This document shows, piece after piece, positions 8,177 through 17,271 of a stretch of 64,000 nucleotides of DNA (its first letter is position 1; the number at the start of each line of letters is the position of its first letter). The translations under genes were made by a program, and so were the position numbers. The notes below the pieces were generated by a model, which was given only the letters and a program-made list of their open reading frames with translations, ran no database searches and was not told the origin of the DNA. The DNA comes from Caryophanales bacterium (lineage in GTDB: Bacteria > Bacillota > Bacilli > JARBTR01): positions 48,622 to 112,621 of the forward strand of contig JARBTR010000013.1 of the NCBI GenBank assembly GCA_029240105.1, read 5' to 3'.

Positions 8177-9247
8177 CTATAACCCTCTTGATTTTTTTCT
8201 TCTTACTAGAATCAGTAATATTGGTGCTCCAATAAAACCAGTGATGATACCTACCGCAATTTCAGATGGTGACATGATGATTCTTCCGATGATATCTGAT
8301 AAGAGAAGTATCAATGGAGCCACGAATAAAGAAAATATAAAAATCCAAGGTTGATCAGGGCCAATAAACCAACGTACACAATGAGGGACCATCAATCCAA
8401 TAAAACCGATTGGTCCTGCAATGGCAGTCGCCCCACCAGCTAATAATGTAATTGACATTAATCCTACCATTCGGACCATGCCAACATTTACACCTAGAGA
8501 CGATGCACGGTCATCACCGAAAGCAATTGCATTTAAAGACGGTGCAATAACCAATGCAAGGATGATACCAATTATAAGGAATGGAAGTACCGGCCAAAGA
8601 TCCTCTATACCTTTTCTCGCTATAGAGCCAACACTCCAATTTAGCATTCCAGCAAATGCTCTTCTATTCATTAAAGTTAGTGAAGTTGTAATTCCACTTA
8701 AAGCAGCCCCTAAAGCCACTCCAGCTAGTGTAATATGGATGGGTGATGGTGATTTTTTACCAGCTCCGCCACTTATAATATAAACAACAATTGTCGCAAC
8801 AAAAGCGCCAATAAGGGCAAACCATATGTATTGAGACAATGAAGTAACGGAGAAAACACCAACAGCTAATGCAACAGCAAAGGCTGCCCCTGCATTCACA
8901 CCTAGAATGCCAGGGTCAGCCAAAGGATTTCTTGTTAAAGCCTGGATTATTGCCCCTGCAAGTCCAAAAGCTGGACCTACAGCAAGGGCAATAATTGTCC
9001 GAGGTATACGAGACTCATGAATAATCGTGTAATCATAACTATTGCTCGAATGAAACAATGCATCCCAGACGACACCAAGAGGTATTTGCTTTGCTCCAAC
9101 CATGAGACTTAGGAAAACAACGACTACTAAAAGAAATAGTACAGTAACAAGTCCCAAAATCCGTCGCAACCGCATGGTGGTAAATGTCTTATTATCAATT
9201 CTATTACCTGTTTGTATTCTTCCAATTGGCTGCTTACTTGCTGTCAC
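8177..9247 (-). CDS. yfiZ: Iron-siderophore ABC transporter, permease (FecCD family, YfiZ-like)
   Basis: About 356 residues, FecCD family. Visible are the opening membrane segment ILGLVTVLFLLVVVVFLSLMVGA, RIPRTIIALAVGPAFGLAGAIIQ, NPLADPGILGVNAGAAF, the coupling helix region GDDRASSLGVNVG and IAGPIGFIGLMVPH. It is the partner of the second permease downstream. The start codon is GTG at 9245-9247: GGGGAG sits 8 bases upstream and lies inside the last codons of the binding-protein gene, which stops only 5 bases before. This close spacing implies translational coupling. The stop is followed by the MITE-like repeat rather than directly by the next permease. Confidence 0.9.
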   Translation of the reverse strand: MTASKQPIGRIQTGNRIDNKTFTTMRLRRILGLVTVLFLLVVVVFLSLMVGAKQIPLGVVWDALFHSSNSYDYTIIHESRIPRTIIALAVGPAFGLAGAIIQALTRNPLADPGILGVNAGAAFAVALAVGVFSVTSLSQYIWFALIGAFVATIVVYIISGGAGKKSPSPIHITLAGVALGAALSGITTSLTLMNRRAFAGMLNWSVGSIARKGIEDLWPVLPFLIIGIILALVIAPSLNAIAFGDDRASSLGVNVGMVRMVGLMSITLLAGGATAIAGPIGFIGLMVPHCVRWFIGPDQPWIFIFSLFVAPLILLLSDIIGRIIMSPSEIAVGIITGFIGAPILLILVRRKKSRGL

Positions 9248-9252
9248 AGAAA

Positions 9253-10257
9253 TTACTCCCCGCTTTCTAAGGCTTTGTTAAACATAACTGGTAATTCTTC
9301 AATTGCCCATAATAAAGCAGGTACGGTGCTTAATGAGAAAGCATTTGAATAATCGCCTTCAATAATCACTGATCTTCCGTCAACAACAGAAGGTATTTTT
9401 TGATACAAAGCACTGTTTGTTACTTCTTTGGTGTCGACCCAAATTGGTAAAATAACAGTTAGATCAGCATCTAAGATTTCTAATTTCTCATCTGATACTT
9501 TCACATAGAATGAACCACTAGCTTGCTTTTCAATTTCATCTTTATTTTTGAAACCAAGTTTTGTCAAAAAGTCAACACGACCATCACCTTTAACATAAGC
9601 TCCCCATCCTTCTGAAGAAAGAGCTCCAACCGCTACAGTCTTACCTGCGAATTGCGGATATTCTTTTTTTGCTTTTTCAAATGCAGTATCTACATCTTTT
9701 AAAAGTTTTTCACCTACTGCTTCTTTGCCAAGTGCTTTTGAAATTAATTGAACTTGTTGTTCTGTATTTGTTAACCAGTTATCTCCACCCTTTGGAACAC
9801 CAATTGTAGGGGCAATTTCTGATAAACGATCGTAACGCTCTTGATCACCTGAAGATCTTACATCAAGAATTAAATCTGGCTCAAGTGCAGCAATTTTTTC
9901 ATAATCTAATTCCATAGTTCCAAGAATTTCTGGAGCATTTTTATAAGCACCTTTCAACCATGGTCCAACACCTTCATCACCGAAAGCCAACCAATCGCTA
10001 GCACCAACTGGTTCAACACCAAGTGCTAATGCAGTTTCTGCATCTCCCCAACCAAGAGCAACTACTCTTTTTGGTTCTTCTTTAATTTCTACTTTGCCAA
10101 ATTTTGTATCAACGGTAACACTTGTAAATTTAGAAGTTTTCTTTTCTGTATCTGTTTTTTTATCGTTTGAGTCTGAAGAACAGCCTACTAGACCGATAGC
10201 TACTATTAAAACCATAATCATTGCAAAAAACTTTGATAAGCCTACTTTTTTAAACAT
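9253..10257 (-). CDS. yfiY: Iron-siderophore ABC transporter, substrate-binding lipoprotein (YfiY-like)
   Basis: About 334 residues. A lipoprotein signal peptide ends in IGLVGCSSDS, so Cys26 should be lipidated. A Ser/Lys/Thr-rich linker precedes a periplasmic-binding-protein domain (FecB/FepB type), with EPKRVVALGWGDAETALALGVEPVG, a typical opening of siderophore receptors, and EKIAALEPDLILDVRSSG. It captures the ferric siderophore outside the membrane and delivers it to the permease pair. First gene of the operon, directly downstream of a consensus sigma-A promoter and Fur box. Similar to B. subtilis YfiY; the exact siderophore is inferred only. Confidence 0.9.
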   Translation of the reverse strand: MFKKVGLSKFFAMIMVLIVAIGLVGCSSDSNDKKTDTEKKTSKFTSVTVDTKFGKVEIKEEPKRVVALGWGDAETALALGVEPVGASDWLAFGDEGVGPWLKGAYKNAPEILGTMELDYEKIAALEPDLILDVRSSGDQERYDRLSEIAPTIGVPKGGDNWLTNTEQQVQLISKALGKEAVGEKLLKDVDTAFEKAKKEYPQFAGKTVAVGALSSEGWGAYVKGDGRVDFLTKLGFKNKDEIEKQASGSFYVKVSDEKLEILDADLTVILPIWVDTKEVTNSALYQKIPSVVDGRSVIIEGDYSNAFSLSTVPALLWAIEELPVMFNKALESGE

Positions 10258-10288
10258 TTAAATTCTCCTCGAAATTCTTTTTTATTAT

Positions 10289-10307
10289 GATAATGAGAAT
10301 CATTATC
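10289..10307 (-). promoter_or_regulatory. Fur box of the siderophore operon
   Basis: GATAATGAGAATCATTATC is a 19-base palindrome that differs from the classical Fur consensus GATAATGATAATCATTATC at one position. It sits downstream of the -10 element, about +10 to +28 by my estimate, where bound Fe-Fur would block transcription. Confidence 0.93.
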
Positions 10308-10322
10308 ACTTGGACATCTCTG

Positions 10323-10350
10323 ATTATACCTGCTTTAAAAATTTTGTCAA
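10323..10350 (-). promoter_or_regulatory. Sigma-A promoter of the siderophore operon
   Basis: On the minus strand TTGACA (10345-10350) and TATAAT (10323-10328) are both perfect, with a 16-base spacer. The Fur box lies 15 bases further downstream. Confidence 0.85.
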
Positions 10351-10357
10351 CAACTGA

Positions 10358-10761
10358 TTTAGAAAAATATCAAGTGAAATGTGTAGATTTTTTATCCTAT
10401 AAATGACTTTAAGAGCAAAATTTCTATTTAAAGAACGGTAACTGAAAATAAGTTAATTGTTTTATATAGATATTTTCAGCAGAATCACTTGAAATCATTC
10501 AAAAGTACTCTAAATATATCTATTCAATAAATAAGAAAAACACTAGAAACGAAACTTCTAGTGTTTTATCTAGGTCAACCAAATTCACAGGGTTGTTAAT
10601 ATAGTATGTAAGTAATCTAAACTAAAGTAATATTTCACCATATTGTTAATTGAAATAACATTAATTTATCCTCCTACAAAAGTAATAACCTATTAATGTT
10701 AAAAAAGAAGAAAACCTCTCCAATTAAGATTTTCTTCTAATTAAATATTGATTTTTTATAA
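10358..10761. other. Gene-free interval between dtd and the siderophore promoter
   Basis: No supported open reading frame. It holds two hairpins: 10537-10566 (AACACTAGAA paired with TTCTAGTGTT, A/T runs on both sides, so bidirectional in form) and the dtd terminator at 10706-10738. The rest is AT-rich without recognisable structure. Confidence 0.5.
10706..10738 (-). terminator. Terminator of dtd
   Basis: AGAAGAAAA (10706-10714) pairs with TTTTCTTCT (10730-10738); on the minus strand the stem is followed by a run of T residues. It lies about 24 bases beyond the dtd stop codon. Confidence 0.7.
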
Positions 10762-11202
10762 TTATCTACTTTCAATTACAATCGTTACTGGACCGTCATT
10801 TACTAGAGAAACCGACATATTCGCTCCAAAGATTCCTGTTTCAACTATAAGTCCAGCCTCTCTTAAGAAACTATTAAATTTTTCATAAAGAGGGTTTGCT
10901 ATTTCAGGACGGGCTGCATCTATAAACGCAGGGCGTCTCCCCTTTCTTGTATCTGCATAAAGTGTAAACTGCGATATAGATAGGATGGTACCTCCAACAT
11001 CTTGAATCGACAGATTCATCTTCTCATTTTCATCTTCAAAAACTCGAAGACCAGAAATTTTATCAGCCAAGTATCGTGCATCAGATTCAGTATCGTCGTG
11101 TGTAACCCCAACAAGCAGCATAAATCCTTTACCTACTTGTCCAACTATTTTACCATGGACTGAAACTGAAGCTTCAGATACTCTTTGCAATACGACTTTC
11201 AT
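10762..11202 (-). CDS. dtd: D-aminoacyl-tRNA deacylase
   Basis: 146 residues, the usual length of the family. It begins [13 protein letters not shown], contains the active-site SQFTLYAD motif at about 77-84 and the C-terminal [11 protein letters not shown] motif with the conserved Gly-Pro pair. Dtd hydrolyses D-amino acids, and glycine mischarged on tRNA-Ala, in the cytoplasm. It follows relA as in B. subtilis (relA-yrvI), but here about 480 bases of tandem repeats and a terminator-like hairpin at 11246-11280 lie between the two genes, so dtd may have its own promoter. Confidence 0.95.
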   Translation of the reverse strand: MKVVLQRVSEASVSVHGKIVGQVGKGFMLLVGVTHDDTESDARYLADKISGLRVFEDENEKMNLSIQDVGGTILSISQFTLYADTRKGRRPAFIDAARPEIANPLYEKFNSFLREAGLIVETGIFGANMSVSLVNDGPVTIVIESR

Positions 11203-11245
11203 ATGTAATCCTCCAAAGTCACATTATTTGATATTTGATTTTAAA

Positions 11246-11280
11246 AACGCCCCACGCATTCATAGAATACGTGAGGTGTT
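11246..11280 (-). terminator. Terminator-like hairpin between the repeat cluster and dtd
   Basis: AACGCCCCACG (11246-11256) pairs imperfectly with CGTGAGGTGTT (11270-11280). On the minus strand the stem is followed by TTTTTAAAA, matching an intrinsic terminator that would separate relA plus the repeats from dtd. Confidence 0.65.
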
Positions 11281-11306
11281 ATTGTTATTGAAATTTTTTA
11301 GATCCA

Positions 11307-11430
11307 ATTTTACACAAGAAGTGGTCAGATTCTAGGAGACAAGTTTTTGAGTCCCGGAGTGTACTTTTGGGTACATGAGGAGACGAAAAAACGTAGCTGA
11401 AAACGAAATTTGCTGCTTATTGTGTAAAAT
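11307..11430. repeat. Structured tandem repeat, copy 1
   Basis: A 124-base unit bounded by ATTTTACACAA and its inverted form TTGTGTAAAAT. It is nearly identical to copy 3. The centre folds as one long arm: GTTTTT pairs with AAAAAC, GTC with GAC, CC with GG, then TGTAC with GTACA around loop TTTTGG. Likely a structured RNA or a repeat element that encodes one. Confidence 0.7.
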
Positions 11431-11556
11431 AATTCGCATCAAAAGTATTAAGATACTAGGAAGCAAGCTTGCGAGTCGACGCGAGTTTACTTAAAGGTAA
11501 ATGAGCGAGCGAGTAAGCGTAACTGACAACGAAGATGGTCGTTTATCAAACGAAAT
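11431..11556. repeat. Structured tandem repeat, copy 2 (diverged)
   Basis: Same layout as copies 1 and 3 but diverged. Its tip hairpin is TTTAC / GTAAA instead of TGTAC / GTACA, and the lower stem is GCTT / AAGC instead of GTTT / AAAC. Both are paired changes that keep the helix. The flanking 11-base inverted ends are not conserved here. Confidence 0.65.
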
Positions 11557-11560
11557 TCAA

Positions 11561-11684
11561 ATTTTACACAAGAAGTGGTCAGATTCTAGGAGACAAGTTT
11601 TTGAGTCCCGGAGTGTACTTTTGGGTACATGAGGAGACGAAAAAACGTAGTCGACAACGAAGATGACTGCTTATTGTGTAAAAT
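11561..11684. repeat. Structured tandem repeat, copy 3
   Basis: A 124-base unit with the same 11-base inverted ends as copy 1, ending two bases from the relA stop codon. The closing helix can extend by AAGTGGTCA against TGACTGCTT, with two G-U pairs when read as plus-strand RNA. Confidence 0.7.
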
Positions 11685-11686
11685 TA

Positions 11687-13885
11687 TTAGCTCATGAGGC
11701 GTTTGATGTCGTACACCTCAGGAACCTGCCGAATCCGATTATAAACCTTTTCAAGATGTTGTTTGTTTGGTACACGCAAAGACATTGTGATTACAGCACC
11801 TTTATCTTTGTCTCCATGACCAAAAACGGAATCTATGCTTGTTCTAGTTTCACTGACGGCAGCTAAAACATCTCTGAGAAGATTGCTTCGATCGTACCCT
11901 TGAATTTCGATTTCGACTGTATATTCCTTTGTTTCAAGAGATGCATCCCACTCAACGTTAATTAATCTTGCCTGTTCTTCGTTTGCCATAACATTTCGAC
12001 AATCAAATCGATGAACGGAAACACCTCTACCTTTTGTAATGAAACCTAAAATTTGGTCACCAGGAATTGGATTACAACATCTAGATAGACGAATGAGTAA
12101 GTTATCAATACCTGGCACGATCACTCCGGAACTATCACGTCGGTAATTTGGAAGAACTTTTGGTTCGTTTGCACTTTCCTTTAACCGCTGTTCTAAATAA
12201 TCTGTATCTCGATTTCTTCGAATCTTTTCTGTCAAACGCATCGCAATCTGACTCGCGTTCATCCCGCCATATCCAACTGCTGCGTACAAATCATCTTCAT
12301 TTAAGAAATTATATTTTTCAAGGACACGTTTAAGGTTTTCGGGAGCAAAGGCTTCTTTTACCCCGATTTCGAGGTCACGAATCTCCTTTTCAATCGCATC
12401 GCGTCCACCCTTAACGTTTTCCTCACGATTCTGTTTCTTAAAAAATTGCTTAATCTTATTTTTGGTATGAACTGAATAGGCAATTTTTAACCAATCACGA
12501 CTTGGACCAGCTGAGTTTTTATTCGTTAAAATTTCGATGATATCGCCCGTTTGAAGTGCCGTATCAAGTGTAACGATACGTCCATTTACTTTGGCGCCAA
12601 CGCATTTATTACCAACATCTGAGTGAACCCGGTACGCAAAATCAATTGGTACAGAACCTTTTGGTAATTCAAAAAGATCACCTCTTGGTGTGTACACATA
12701 GACCATATCCTCAAGCAAGTCTTGTTTGAGTGATTTCATAAACTCAACTGCACCAGAATCTTGGTCCGTTCCTTCTATGAATTCGCGGTAAAAGTCTAAT
12801 TTCTTCTCTGCATTTTTTAAATTTGTAACGTCTTTACCTTGTTTGTAAGCCCAATGTGCAGCAATACCAAATTGTGCGATGCGATGCATTTCCTCAGTTC
12901 GAATTTGAATCTCAAATGGAACTGCCTTTGGTCCAATTACGGTTGTATGTATCGATTGATACATATTTGATTTTGGCATTGCTATAAAATCTTTAAAACG
13001 ACCTGGAATTGGCCTCCAAATCGAATGTACAGCTCCTAAAACGGCATAACAATCTTTAATGTCTTTTACAATAATACGCACTGCAAAAAGATCGTAAATT
13101 TCATCAAATGGTTTATTTTTTTTGTACATTTTTTTATAAATACTGTAAATATGTTTGGGACGCCCGTATACTTCTGCTTCGATGTTCACATCGACGAGAC
13201 TTTTACGAATCTCGTTCATTACCTCAGCTAAAAATCCTTCACGTTCTGTACGTTTTTGGTTGATGAGTTCTACAATTTTTTGATAATAGGTAGGGTTAAG
13301 GTACTTTAAACTAATATCCTCAAGTTCCCACTGAATATTTGAAATACCCAATCGATTTGCTAGTGGAGCAAAAATTTCAAGGGTTTCATTAGCTATTCTC
13401 TTTTGTTTTTCTTCTGAAAGAAACTTTAATGTCCGTATATTGTGTAAACGGTCAGCAAATTTGATTAGAATAATTCGGAAGTCTGTCGCCATCGCAACAA
13501 ACATTTTTCGGTGGTTTTCCGCTTGTGTTTCTTCAAGTGATGAAAATTTTATTTTTCCGAGTTTCGTTACACCATCAACTAGATGCATAACATTCTCGTT
13601 AAACTCATTTTTAATTTGCTCTAATGTTGTGTCGGTATCTTCTACTACATCATGTAAAAAGCCTGCTGCTATTGTTGCAGGATCCATTTCCAATTCAACA
13701 AGAATACCCGCTACTTGAATTGGGTGAACAATATAAGCCTCACCAGATTGGCGCTGTTGACCTACATGTAGGTCATACGCAAAATGATAAGCCTTTTCAA
13801 TTAATGCAATATCTTTTGGATCTGTTAGATACTTTCTTGCATTCGCAAGCACGTCTTCAAATGTGTATATTTTACCCTTTTCCAT
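11687..13885 (-). CDS. relA: Bifunctional (p)ppGpp synthetase/hydrolase RelA/SpoT (Rsh)
   Basis: 732 residues, full-length long Rsh. In order: N-terminal HD hydrolase domain with HPIQVAGILVELEMD and GFLHDVVEDTD (about 50-90), synthetase domain with GRPKHIYSIYKKM and RFKDFIAMPKSNMYQSIHT (about 240-310), TGS domain (VYVYTPRGDLFELPKGS, about 393-455), a conserved-Cys region with SRCCNPIPGDQILGFITKGRG, and a C-terminal ACT domain ending VYDIKRLMS. It makes (p)ppGpp when uncharged tRNA sits on the ribosome and also degrades it. Upstream apt is separated by a terminator; dtd follows after the repeat cluster. Catalytic motifs of both activities look intact. Confidence 0.96.
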   Translation of the reverse strand: MEKGKIYTFEDVLANARKYLTDPKDIALIEKAYHFAYDLHVGQQRQSGEAYIVHPIQVAGILVELEMDPATIAAGFLHDVVEDTDTTLEQIKNEFNENVMHLVDGVTKLGKIKFSSLEETQAENHRKMFVAMATDFRIILIKFADRLHNIRTLKFLSEEKQKRIANETLEIFAPLANRLGISNIQWELEDISLKYLNPTYYQKIVELINQKRTEREGFLAEVMNEIRKSLVDVNIEAEVYGRPKHIYSIYKKMYKKNKPFDEIYDLFAVRIIVKDIKDCYAVLGAVHSIWRPIPGRFKDFIAMPKSNMYQSIHTTVIGPKAVPFEIQIRTEEMHRIAQFGIAAHWAYKQGKDVTNLKNAEKKLDFYREFIEGTDQDSGAVEFMKSLKQDLLEDMVYVYTPRGDLFELPKGSVPIDFAYRVHSDVGNKCVGAKVNGRIVTLDTALQTGDIIEILTNKNSAGPSRDWLKIAYSVHTKNKIKQFFKKQNREENVKGGRDAIEKEIRDLEIGVKEAFAPENLKRVLEKYNFLNEDDLYAAVGYGGMNASQIAMRLTEKIRRNRDTDYLEQRLKESANEPKVLPNYRRDSSGVIVPGIDNLLIRLSRCCNPIPGDQILGFITKGRGVSVHRFDCRNVMANEEQARLINVEWDASLETKEYTVEIEIQGYDRSNLLRDVLAAVSETRTSIDSVFGHGDKDKGAVITMSLRVPNKQHLEKVYNRIRQVPEVYDIKRLMS

Positions 13886-14020
13886 GAAATTCCCTATCTT
13901 CTTTTGACAACACTTTAAGGGGTCGCCTACCTATGTTATATATATCCCTTTATTATTGACAAAAATGTGACGAAAGTAAAGCACAAGTATTAAAATTTTA
14001 CTTTTCTGCCTAAAAAAAGA

Positions 14021-14042
14021 AAACTCTACCGAAGCAGAGTTT
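14021..14042 (-). terminator. Terminator of apt
   Basis: AAACTCT (14021-14027) pairs with AGAGTTT (14036-14042). On the minus strand it is followed by TTTTCTTTTTTT, beginning about 16 bases after the apt stop. Confidence 0.8.
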
Positions 14043-14057
14043 ACAATTGATTCTATT

Positions 14058-14570
14058 CTAATATTCACAAAGAGAAATACTATCGTATCCTTTGAATTTT
14101 TCTCTACCATTTAGGTAAGATAGGTTTACAAGGAATGCAATACCAGCAACAACGCCGCCTAAACCTTCAACTAATTTAATAGTTGCTTCAATTGTACCGC
14201 CAGTTGCTAATAGGTCATCCGTAATTAGAACACGTTGACCTGGTTTAATAGCATCCTTGTGCATACTTAGTGTATTGCTTCCATACTCAAGATCGTAGGC
14301 ATAATCAATCGTTTCACGTGGCAATTTACCAGGCTTACGAACAGGTGCAAAGCCAACTCCAAGTGCATAAGCAACTGGACAACCAATAATAAATCCACGT
14401 GCTTCTGGACCAACCACAACATCAATTTTCTTATCAATTGCATACATCACAATTTGATCAGTCGCATATTTATATGCATCTCCATCAGCCATTAAAGTAG
14501 AAATATCCTTAAAGCGAATTCCTGGTTTTGGCCAATCTTCTACGATTGTAATGTAATCTTTTAAATTCAT
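14058..14570 (-). CDS. apt: Adenine phosphoribosyltransferase
   Basis: 170 residues, the family's normal length. Visible are [12 protein letters not shown] near the N-terminus, [20 protein letters not shown] (adenine-site region) and the PRPP-binding motif [17 protein letters not shown] at about 117-133. It converts adenine and PRPP to AMP in purine salvage. It follows recJ by about 36 bases and precedes relA, the same order as in B. subtilis; the short recJ-apt gap suggests one transcript ending at the hairpin at 14021-14042. Confidence 0.97.
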   Translation of the reverse strand: MNLKDYITIVEDWPKPGIRFKDISTLMADGDAYKYATDQIVMYAIDKKIDVVVGPEARGFIIGCPVAYALGVGFAPVRKPGKLPRETIDYAYDLEYGSNTLSMHKDAIKPGQRVLITDDLLATGGTIEATIKLVEGLGGVVAGIAFLVNLSYLNGREKFKGYDSISLCEY

Positions 14571-14606
14571 ATAAATCCCCTTTTTCTAGGTGCTCTATTA
14601 GCACTA

Positions 14607-16931
14607 TTATATTAAATTACTTTGTAGCTGTTGAAAGTAGATTGTTATTTCTTCACGGGTAGAAAATAAAAGCATATTCTCAAATTCCATTTGCGCTTGT
14701 TTTTGCAAATAAACTTGGGATTCATCTAACGGTCTTTTAGTAACGTTTTTCTCTACATGAACAAATCCATTGTCTATTGTAACAAAACTTAAATCAAAAA
14801 ACACACTAATTATGAAATCTAATAAATCTTTTGAAAAACCCAGACTTTTAGCTAATTGAGCTTGATTTCTATCATAATCAAAAGGACTATTAGCAAGCAG
14901 AAAACCATAAACTTTCATGAATTTTTCACGAGATGGTATTGTTTGGAACATTTTTTCAGAATCTGATTTTAAGAAAAGGTAAATCTTTGAAAACTGTTTT
15001 ATTTTAAATAGTTTTTCCAGTTCATGAATGTTACTAGGAAGATCCACTATAACAAGATTCTCACTATCCTTGAAGTCATCCACAGTAAGCAAATCAAGTT
15101 GTTTTGAAAGAATTTCTTTGTGAAATTCTAATGGAACTCGGTTACTCTCAACTTCATTAAATAAAAAGAATTTTCTTGGCGAAGGTATGCTTTTTAAATT
15201 TGATTGAGTTATTGGATTACTTCTAAAGTCAAAGATCTGTATCGAATTGCATGATATATCTTGTAGCATGAGTTGTGGTTTTGATACATTTTTCCATTCA
15301 TTTATAGATAAATGGCCAACTAGTGATACAGAATCAGATTCACTTATTTCATCCAGTTTCGAACCGAATCCAAACCCTACCATGTCTAGATTCTGCTTTT
15401 TATTTGATATAACTGCTTTTAAATGATTGCATTCACTCCCGATTTTCCGAGCTGAGTGTAGAAATACCCGGTCTATTTGGATAAGTGGTTTTGGGTTTTT
15501 AACCCCAAATGGTGCTAAACTTTCAAGTTGTCGAACGAGTTCACTATTTATTTCATCTAAATTAATACAAGTATCGACTTGAATATTTACCTGACAGATA
15601 TTCACTTCGGCCATATTACAAAGCAAGTCGCGAAGCGCTTGTATGTCTTCTTGATTGATGGTCAAGCCAGCCGCCATTGGGTGCCCCCCAAAATGTATCA
15701 GCTTATCACCTAATTTAGATATATTTTCATAGAGGTCAAAGCCATTTATACTCCTTGCGGAGCCTTTTGCTTCACCAGTTTCAGGATCAATACTTAAAAC
15801 TACAGCTGGACGGTTAAATTTATCTACGAGTTTTGATGCAACTATACCAATTACTCCTGTATTCCAACCTTCTTTTGCCACTACGATGACCGGAAAGGCT
15901 TCAGCTGGATAGAGCTGATTCACCATTTCTACAGCTTCTAAACTACTCTTTTGTACAATCTCTTGTCTTTCCTTGTTCAATGTTTCAAGTTGCTTGGCTA
16001 TGTGTTTTGCTGTATCCATATCACTAGAAAGCAATAGGTCCACAGCAAGATCAGCACTGCCCAGTCTTCCTGCTGCATTTATCCTTGGCGCGAAGACAAA
16101 ACCAATACTGTCTTCATTAACTGCATTCATGTCCAGTCCAGCATTTTGGGAAAGAGCAATCAATCCCGGCAACTTAGTATGTCGAATGGCTTTTAATCCT
16201 TGAAAAACAATTTTTCGATTTTCTCCTAAAAGAGCCACCAAATCTGATACAGTCCCTATAGCTGCGATAGCTAATAGTTCATCCGAACTATTTCCCAATA
16301 ATGCCTGAGCTAATTTAAGAGCTACCCCAGCTCCTGATAAATCTTTGTAAACCTCTTCCAATTCTGTACGCATAGGGTGAATGATTGAATAGGCTTCTGG
16401 CAGTTCGTGACCCATTTGATGATGGTCAGTTACAATAAAATCGATACCTATTTCTTTTGAAAAGCGAATTTCTTCTATCGCTGAGATTCCTGTATCAACC
16501 GATATAATAAGCTGTGCGCCAACCGATTGTAACGTTTCAAGGGCAGCTTTATTGGGCCCATAGCCCTCTGAAAAACGATTCGGTATATAGTAACGATGAT
16601 TTTTACTGCCAAGTTTTTCGAGTGCTAACATCATAATAGCGGTACTTGTTACTCCATCCGCATCATAATCACCAAAAATGACTATGTTTTCATTGAGTTG
16701 AACGGCTTGTTTAATGCGATCAACGGTTTTATGCATATCAAAGAACAGGAATGGATCATGCCAATCCTGCTTCTCTACTTCTAAGAATTCTCTAGCAGCT
16801 TCAAGCTCTGTTATACCTCTATTTACTAAAATCTTTGCAATTAGTTGAGGAATTTCTAATTCTTGCTCAAACTTCGTAACGAGAGAATGGTCCGGTTCTA
16901 ACAAGCACCATTCATTTTTCGGCTTAATCAT
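14607..16931 (-). CDS. recJ: Single-stranded-DNA-specific 5'-3' exonuclease RecJ
   Basis: 774 residues. DHH-family phosphoesterase motifs: IFGDYDADGVTSTAIM (about 82-97), SVDTGISAIEEI, VTDHHQMGHELP with the DHH signature (about 168-180), and the DHHA1 motif FGGHPMAAGLTI at about 405-416. An OB-like region follows, and the Bacillales-type C-terminal extension occupies the last 200 residues. RecJ degrades single-stranded DNA in recombinational and mismatch repair. The strand, neighbours and order match the conserved recJ-apt-relA block. Confidence 0.96.
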   Translation of the reverse strand: MIKPKNEWCLLEPDHSLVTKFEQELEIPQLIAKILVNRGITELEAAREFLEVEKQDWHDPFLFFDMHKTVDRIKQAVQLNENIVIFGDYDADGVTSTAIMMLALEKLGSKNHRYYIPNRFSEGYGPNKAALETLQSVGAQLIISVDTGISAIEEIRFSKEIGIDFIVTDHHQMGHELPEAYSIIHPMRTELEEVYKDLSGAGVALKLAQALLGNSSDELLAIAAIGTVSDLVALLGENRKIVFQGLKAIRHTKLPGLIALSQNAGLDMNAVNEDSIGFVFAPRINAAGRLGSADLAVDLLLSSDMDTAKHIAKQLETLNKERQEIVQKSSLEAVEMVNQLYPAEAFPVIVVAKEGWNTGVIGIVASKLVDKFNRPAVVLSIDPETGEAKGSARSINGFDLYENISKLGDKLIHFGGHPMAAGLTINQEDIQALRDLLCNMAEVNICQVNIQVDTCINLDEINSELVRQLESLAPFGVKNPKPLIQIDRVFLHSARKIGSECNHLKAVISNKKQNLDMVGFGFGSKLDEISESDSVSLVGHLSINEWKNVSKPQLMLQDISCNSIQIFDFRSNPITQSNLKSIPSPRKFFLFNEVESNRVPLEFHKEILSKQLDLLTVDDFKDSENLVIVDLPSNIHELEKLFKIKQFSKIYLFLKSDSEKMFQTIPSREKFMKVYGFLLANSPFDYDRNQAQLAKSLGFSKDLLDFIISVFFDLSFVTIDNGFVHVEKNVTKRPLDESQVYLQKQAQMEFENMLLFSTREEITIYFQQLQSNLI

Positions 16932-17034
16932 TTTTACACCTCTATCTGTTGCTACAAAGTTTTGTTACATTCGGTTCTATGTCAAATTTTGGGGTGAAGC
17001 AAAAAATAAGCTTCATCCCTATTAATTGTCAGAT

Positions 17035-17144
17035 AAATCCGTTCCCTTTCCTGGGAAGGCCTTCTCAGCCTCCTCGATGTATAACCGAGCTATACATCTG
17101 TTGGGTCTTTAAAGACCTTTCTTCCCTAGGAGTGTCACGGATTT
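17035..17144. repeat. Palindromic intergenic repeat
   Basis: The ends AAATCCGT (17035-17042) and ACGGATTT (17137-17144) are exact inverted copies. The arms continue as an imperfect palindrome (TTCCTGGGAAGG against CCTTTCTTCCCTAGG), with nested hairpins ATGTATA / TATACAT and GGTCTTTAAAGACC inside. Non-coding on both strands. Confidence 0.6.
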
Positions 17145-17246
17145 AATAGACATTAATAAACATTTCTGAACAAAAAAGTTTCATTCAATCAATCTATATG
17201 ATAGCAAATCTATTAGGATTAAAATACCAATACTTTCAAAAAAAAT

Positions 17247-17271
17247 AAGCTGGGAGTATGGATCCCAGCTT
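17247..17271 (-). terminator. Terminator of secDF
   Basis: AAGCTGGGA (17247-17255) pairs with TCCCAGCTT (17263-17271). On the minus strand the stem is followed by ATTTTTTTT. It starts about 19 bases beyond the secDF stop. Confidence 0.88.

Noticed and set aside
11307..11684. Interpretation of the repeats as Bacillaceae-1 RNA
   Set aside because: Considered because that family is repeated in Bacillaceae, but the RUCCU terminal loops that define it are not evident in my fold, so no family name is given.
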